This document shows positions 5,743 through 5,919 of a stretch of 5,919 nt of DNA, piece after piece. The notes below the pieces were generated by a model, which saw only the letters and a program-made list of their open reading frames with translations, made no database searches and was not told the DNA's origin. Source of the DNA: an uncultured Clostridia bacterium (GTDB lineage: Bacteria > Bacillota_A > Clostridia > Christensenellales > CAG-138); assembly GCA_937877295.1 (NCBI GenBank), contig CALFIV010000365.1:1-5919 (forward strand), given 5' to 3'. Position numbers and translations under genes: made by a program. Numbering within the stretch: the first letter of the stretch is position 1; every line of letters begins with the position of its first letter.

Positions 5743-5919
5743 AAAACAAACGGTATTATATTCTTGCGGGAATCAGCGCCATCCTCATCCTGATTCTGAT
5801 CTGCTTGATTCGCATGGTTGACGTTGCCCAGATTGGCCCGGAGGGAACGAGCATCGGCTTGTCCCACATCAATGATCTGGTGTTTCACACATTCGGGGTC
5901 AACCTGATCTGGTATAAAC
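5739..5919 (+). CDS. PAP2-family phosphatase, N-terminal part (runs off the window)
   Basis: Sixty residues are visible before the window ends, with no stop. A short basic N-terminus (MKNKR) is followed by a strongly hydrophobic helix at about residues 7-24 (ILAGISAILILILICLI), a likely membrane segment or uncleaved signal anchor. After it comes VDVAQIGPEGTSIGLSHIND and then GVNLIWY. In my recollection this pattern marks the N-terminus of Bacillota PAP2 (type 2 phosphatidic acid phosphatase-like) membrane proteins, a family that includes undecaprenyl-pyrophosphate phosphatases. The catalytic histidine and arginine motifs lie beyond the window, so this is by resemblance only. AAAGGAG (5723-5729) stands nine bases before ATG 5739. 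The ATGA overlap with the CAT-like frame (5739-5742) keeps it in the operon. Confidence 0.72.
   Translation, partial: MKNKRYYILAGISAILILILICLIRMVDVAQIGPEGTSIGLSHINDLVFHTFGVNLIWYK

Larger units (their letters stand above)
1768..5919 (+). other. TetR-led operon of acetyltransferases, a mini-kinase and a PAP2-like phosphatase
   Basis: Eight co-directional genes follow one promoter and operator with no terminator or credible internal promoter seen between them. Junctions are ATGA overlaps at 2472, 3503, 5077 and 5739, with gaps of 6, 14 and 1 bases elsewhere. The spacing implies one polycistronic transcript with coupled translation. The 3' end is not in the window. Confidence 0.75.

Noticed and set aside
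1..5919. CRISPR array, insertion sequence or transposase
   Set aside because: No regularly spaced repeats, no terminal inverted repeats flanking a transposase-like frame, and no Cas-like protein were found on either strand.

Overview
The window looks like chromosomal DNA from a Gram-positive-type bacterium. The evidence is AGGAGG-class ribosome binding sites, sigma70/SigA-type promoters, a tRNA with its CCA encoded in the gene, short tight operons, and protein families that I know mainly from Bacillota (Clostridia or Negativicutes). The lineage is inferred from family resemblance only.

Left part (1-410). The window opens inside a tRNA gene and shows its 3' end, followed at once by a strong intrinsic terminator. 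Next comes a short reading frame (103-270) whose second half matches the C-terminus of a thioredoxin-reductase-like flavoprotein, with its own terminator just after it. I read this as the 3' remnant of a deleted gene. A clear promoter (353-381) then drives the next gene.

Middle (411-1748). A complete, self-contained transcription unit encodes a CyuA/UPF0597-type [4Fe-4S] L-cysteine desulfidase, ended by a 12-bp hairpin terminator.

Right part (1749-5919, running off the end). A TetR-family regulator heads a tight co-directional array in which most genes overlap by four bases (ATGA) or sit 1-14 bases apart. The order is tetR, GNAT acetyltransferase, second GNAT, third GNAT (broken by two compensating frameshifts), fourth GNAT, a very small eukaryotic-like kinase, a chloramphenicol-acetyltransferase (CAT) fold protein split by an in-frame TAG, and the start of a PAP2-type lipid phosphatase. 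A 26-bp interrupted palindrome lies between the tetR promoter and the tetR start and is the likely operator.

How it may work (inference). One regulator appears to control five acetyl-transfer enzymes, a phosphotransfer enzyme and a membrane lipid phosphatase. Several of these families include drug-modifying or drug-tolerance enzymes, so this could be a ligand-induced small-molecule modification operon. No substrate can be assigned from the sequence. Two of the enzymes are interrupted, which suggests decay, possible recoding, or sequence error.
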